From an uncultured Lachnospiraceae bacterium (GTDB lineage Bacteria > Bacillota > Clostridia > Lachnospirales > Lachnospiraceae): DNA of 5,009 nucleotides. This document shows positions 4,237 through 5,009 of this stretch, piece by piece (positions within the stretch are counted from its first letter, which is position 1; each line of letters opens with the position of its first letter). The stretch covers positions 1-5,009 of the forward strand of contig CAUCWU010000216.1 in the NCBI GenBank assembly GCA_958446555.1, given 5' to 3'. Made by a program: the position numbers and the translations under genes. The notes beneath the pieces are model-generated. The model was not told the DNA's origin and ran no database searches. It saw only the letters and a list, made by a program, of their open reading frames with translations.

Positions 4237-5009
4237 ATTTTGGCAGCTTGAAGCTAGACTTTAAGGAGACAATACGGTTAAATACCGGCTTTCCTTCCTC
4301 AGAATCCTTGCAATCTACGCAGAAGAAACCATTGCGCACAAACTGGAAGCTATCGTATGCCTTTGCATCCTTTAATGACGGCTCCATTACGCAGTCCTTC
4401 AAAACAGTTAAGGAATTTGGATTGAAATTTAATGTGCCATCTGCATTTAACTTACCCTTTTCCTCGTCAACCAGATTCTCATACAGGCGAACCTCAGTGT
4501 GGAATGCAGTCTTTGCTGCTACCCAGTGAATGGTTCCCTTTACCTTACGGCCATCCGGGCTGTTGCCACCCTTAGATGCCGGATCATAGGTTCCATGAAC
4601 CTCTACGACATTGCCATTCTCGTCCTTAACGCAACCAGTGCACTTTACAAAGTATGCGTTCATCAGACGAACCTCATTGCCTGGGAACATACGGAAATAC
4701 TTCTTCGGCGGCTCCTCCATGAAGTCGTCTGCCTCGATATAAAGCTCTCTTCCAAATGGAATCTTTCTGCTTCCAAGCTCAGGATTCTCAAGATTGTTAA
4801 CTGCCTCTAGCTCCTCAATCTGATCCTCCGGATAGTTGTCAATGATAAGCTTAATCGGATTTAATACGGCCATCACTCTAGCACGCTTCAGCTTTAAGTC
4901 CTCACGGATACAGTACTCAAGCATTGCATAGTCAACAGATGAATTTGCTTTTGCCACACCACACAGATCAACGAACATTCGGATGGACTCTGGTGTGAAA
5001 CCTCTTCTT
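4235..5009 (-). CDS. glnS: glutaminyl-tRNA synthetase, C-terminal part (cut by window edge)
   Basis: This enzyme attaches glutamine to tRNA-Gln using ATP, in the cytosol. The visible 257 residues run off the right edge and begin RRGFTPESIRMF, matching the RRRGYTPASIR region just after the catalytic core of bacterial GlnRS. The HIGH and KMSKS-type signatures must lie outside the window. The rest is the anticodon-binding double beta-barrel. Recognisable stretches include LEYCIREDL, VMAVLNPIKLII, the IPFGRELYIEADDF block, KKYFRMFPGNEVRLMNAY, GTIHWV, EVRLYENL, MEPSLKDA and FQFVRNGFFCVD, with PVFNRIVSLKSSF close to the C-terminus. These follow the E. coli enzyme closely, and the GTIHWV and PSLKDA regions favour GlnRS over bacterial GluRS. 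The Met at 4978 is internal, not the start, because homology continues upstream of it. The C-terminus is complete and is followed at once by the CxxC/CxxH gene. Confidence 0.96.
   Translation of the reverse strand, partial: RRGFTPESIRMFVDLCGVAKANSSVDYAMLEYCIREDLKLKRARVMAVLNPIKLIIDNYPEDQIEELEAVNNLENPELGSRKIPFGRELYIEADDFMEEPPKKYFRMFPGNEVRLMNAYFVKCTGCVKDENGNVVEVHGTYDPASKGGNSPDGRKVKGTIHWVAAKTAFHTEVRLYENLVDEEKGKLNADGTLNFNPNSLTVLKDCVMEPSLKDAKAYDSFQFVRNGFFCVDCKDSEEGKPVFNRIVSLKSSFKLPK

Noticed and set aside
3927..4810. Plus-strand ORFs at 3493-3726, 3927-4118, 4045-4251, 4248-4529 and 4499-4810
   Set aside because: All are antisense to the CxxC/CxxH gene or glnS, and none has coding support.
4976..4978. 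Met at 4978 as the start of a 247-residue protein
   Set aside because: The frame stays open to the window edge and the preceding residues RRGFTPESIR match GlnRS, so this is an internal methionine of a truncated view.

Overview
The window looks like chromosomal DNA from a low-to-moderate-GC Gram-positive anaerobe. The best guess is class Clostridia, probably Lachnospiraceae. The grounds are a HrcA/CIRCE-controlled groESL operon, strong AGGAGG-type ribosome sites before each complete gene, AT-rich intergenic DNA, and a glutaminyl-tRNA synthetase gene next to a small cysteine-motif protein of a type I recall from clostridial genomes. The family assignment is recalled from knowledge; no search was run.

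Layout. Positions 1-360 hold no convincing gene. They contain an AT-rich stretch (1-122), a 51-bp direct repeat in two copies (123-173 and 242-292) with a third stem-loop between them, and the strong terminator of groEL (298-346). groEL (361-1983) and groES (2087-2371) lie on the minus strand, separated by 103 bp with small inverted repeats. Upstream of groES are a CIRCE operator (2437-2463) and a sigma-A-type promoter (2478-2506). Further upstream, a T-rich tract contains five 10-bp units with T-tracts in helical phase (2541-2590). A possible divergent promoter (2616-2644) then serves a plus-strand gene (2711-3442) for a very acidic, probably membrane-anchored protein of unknown function. A bidirectional terminator (3459-3491) separates it from a convergent minus-strand pair: a 244-residue protein with duplicated CxxC/CxxH motifs (3490-4224), and the C-terminal half of glutaminyl-tRNA synthetase (4235 to the right edge), whose stop codon touches the ribosome site of the downstream gene.

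How the genes work together. GroES and GroEL form the classical heat-shock chaperonin, made from one HrcA-repressed transcript. The acidic protein shares the divergent promoter region but has no CIRCE of its own beyond the shared site, so co-regulation is only a possibility. glnS and the cysteine-motif gene look like one translationally coupled transcription unit. No mobile element, CRISPR array, tRNA or rRNA gene was seen. Nothing here is convincingly a new biological system. The most interesting items are the phased T-tracts, the GCGAAGC-capped repeats behind groEL, and the two uncharacterised proteins.
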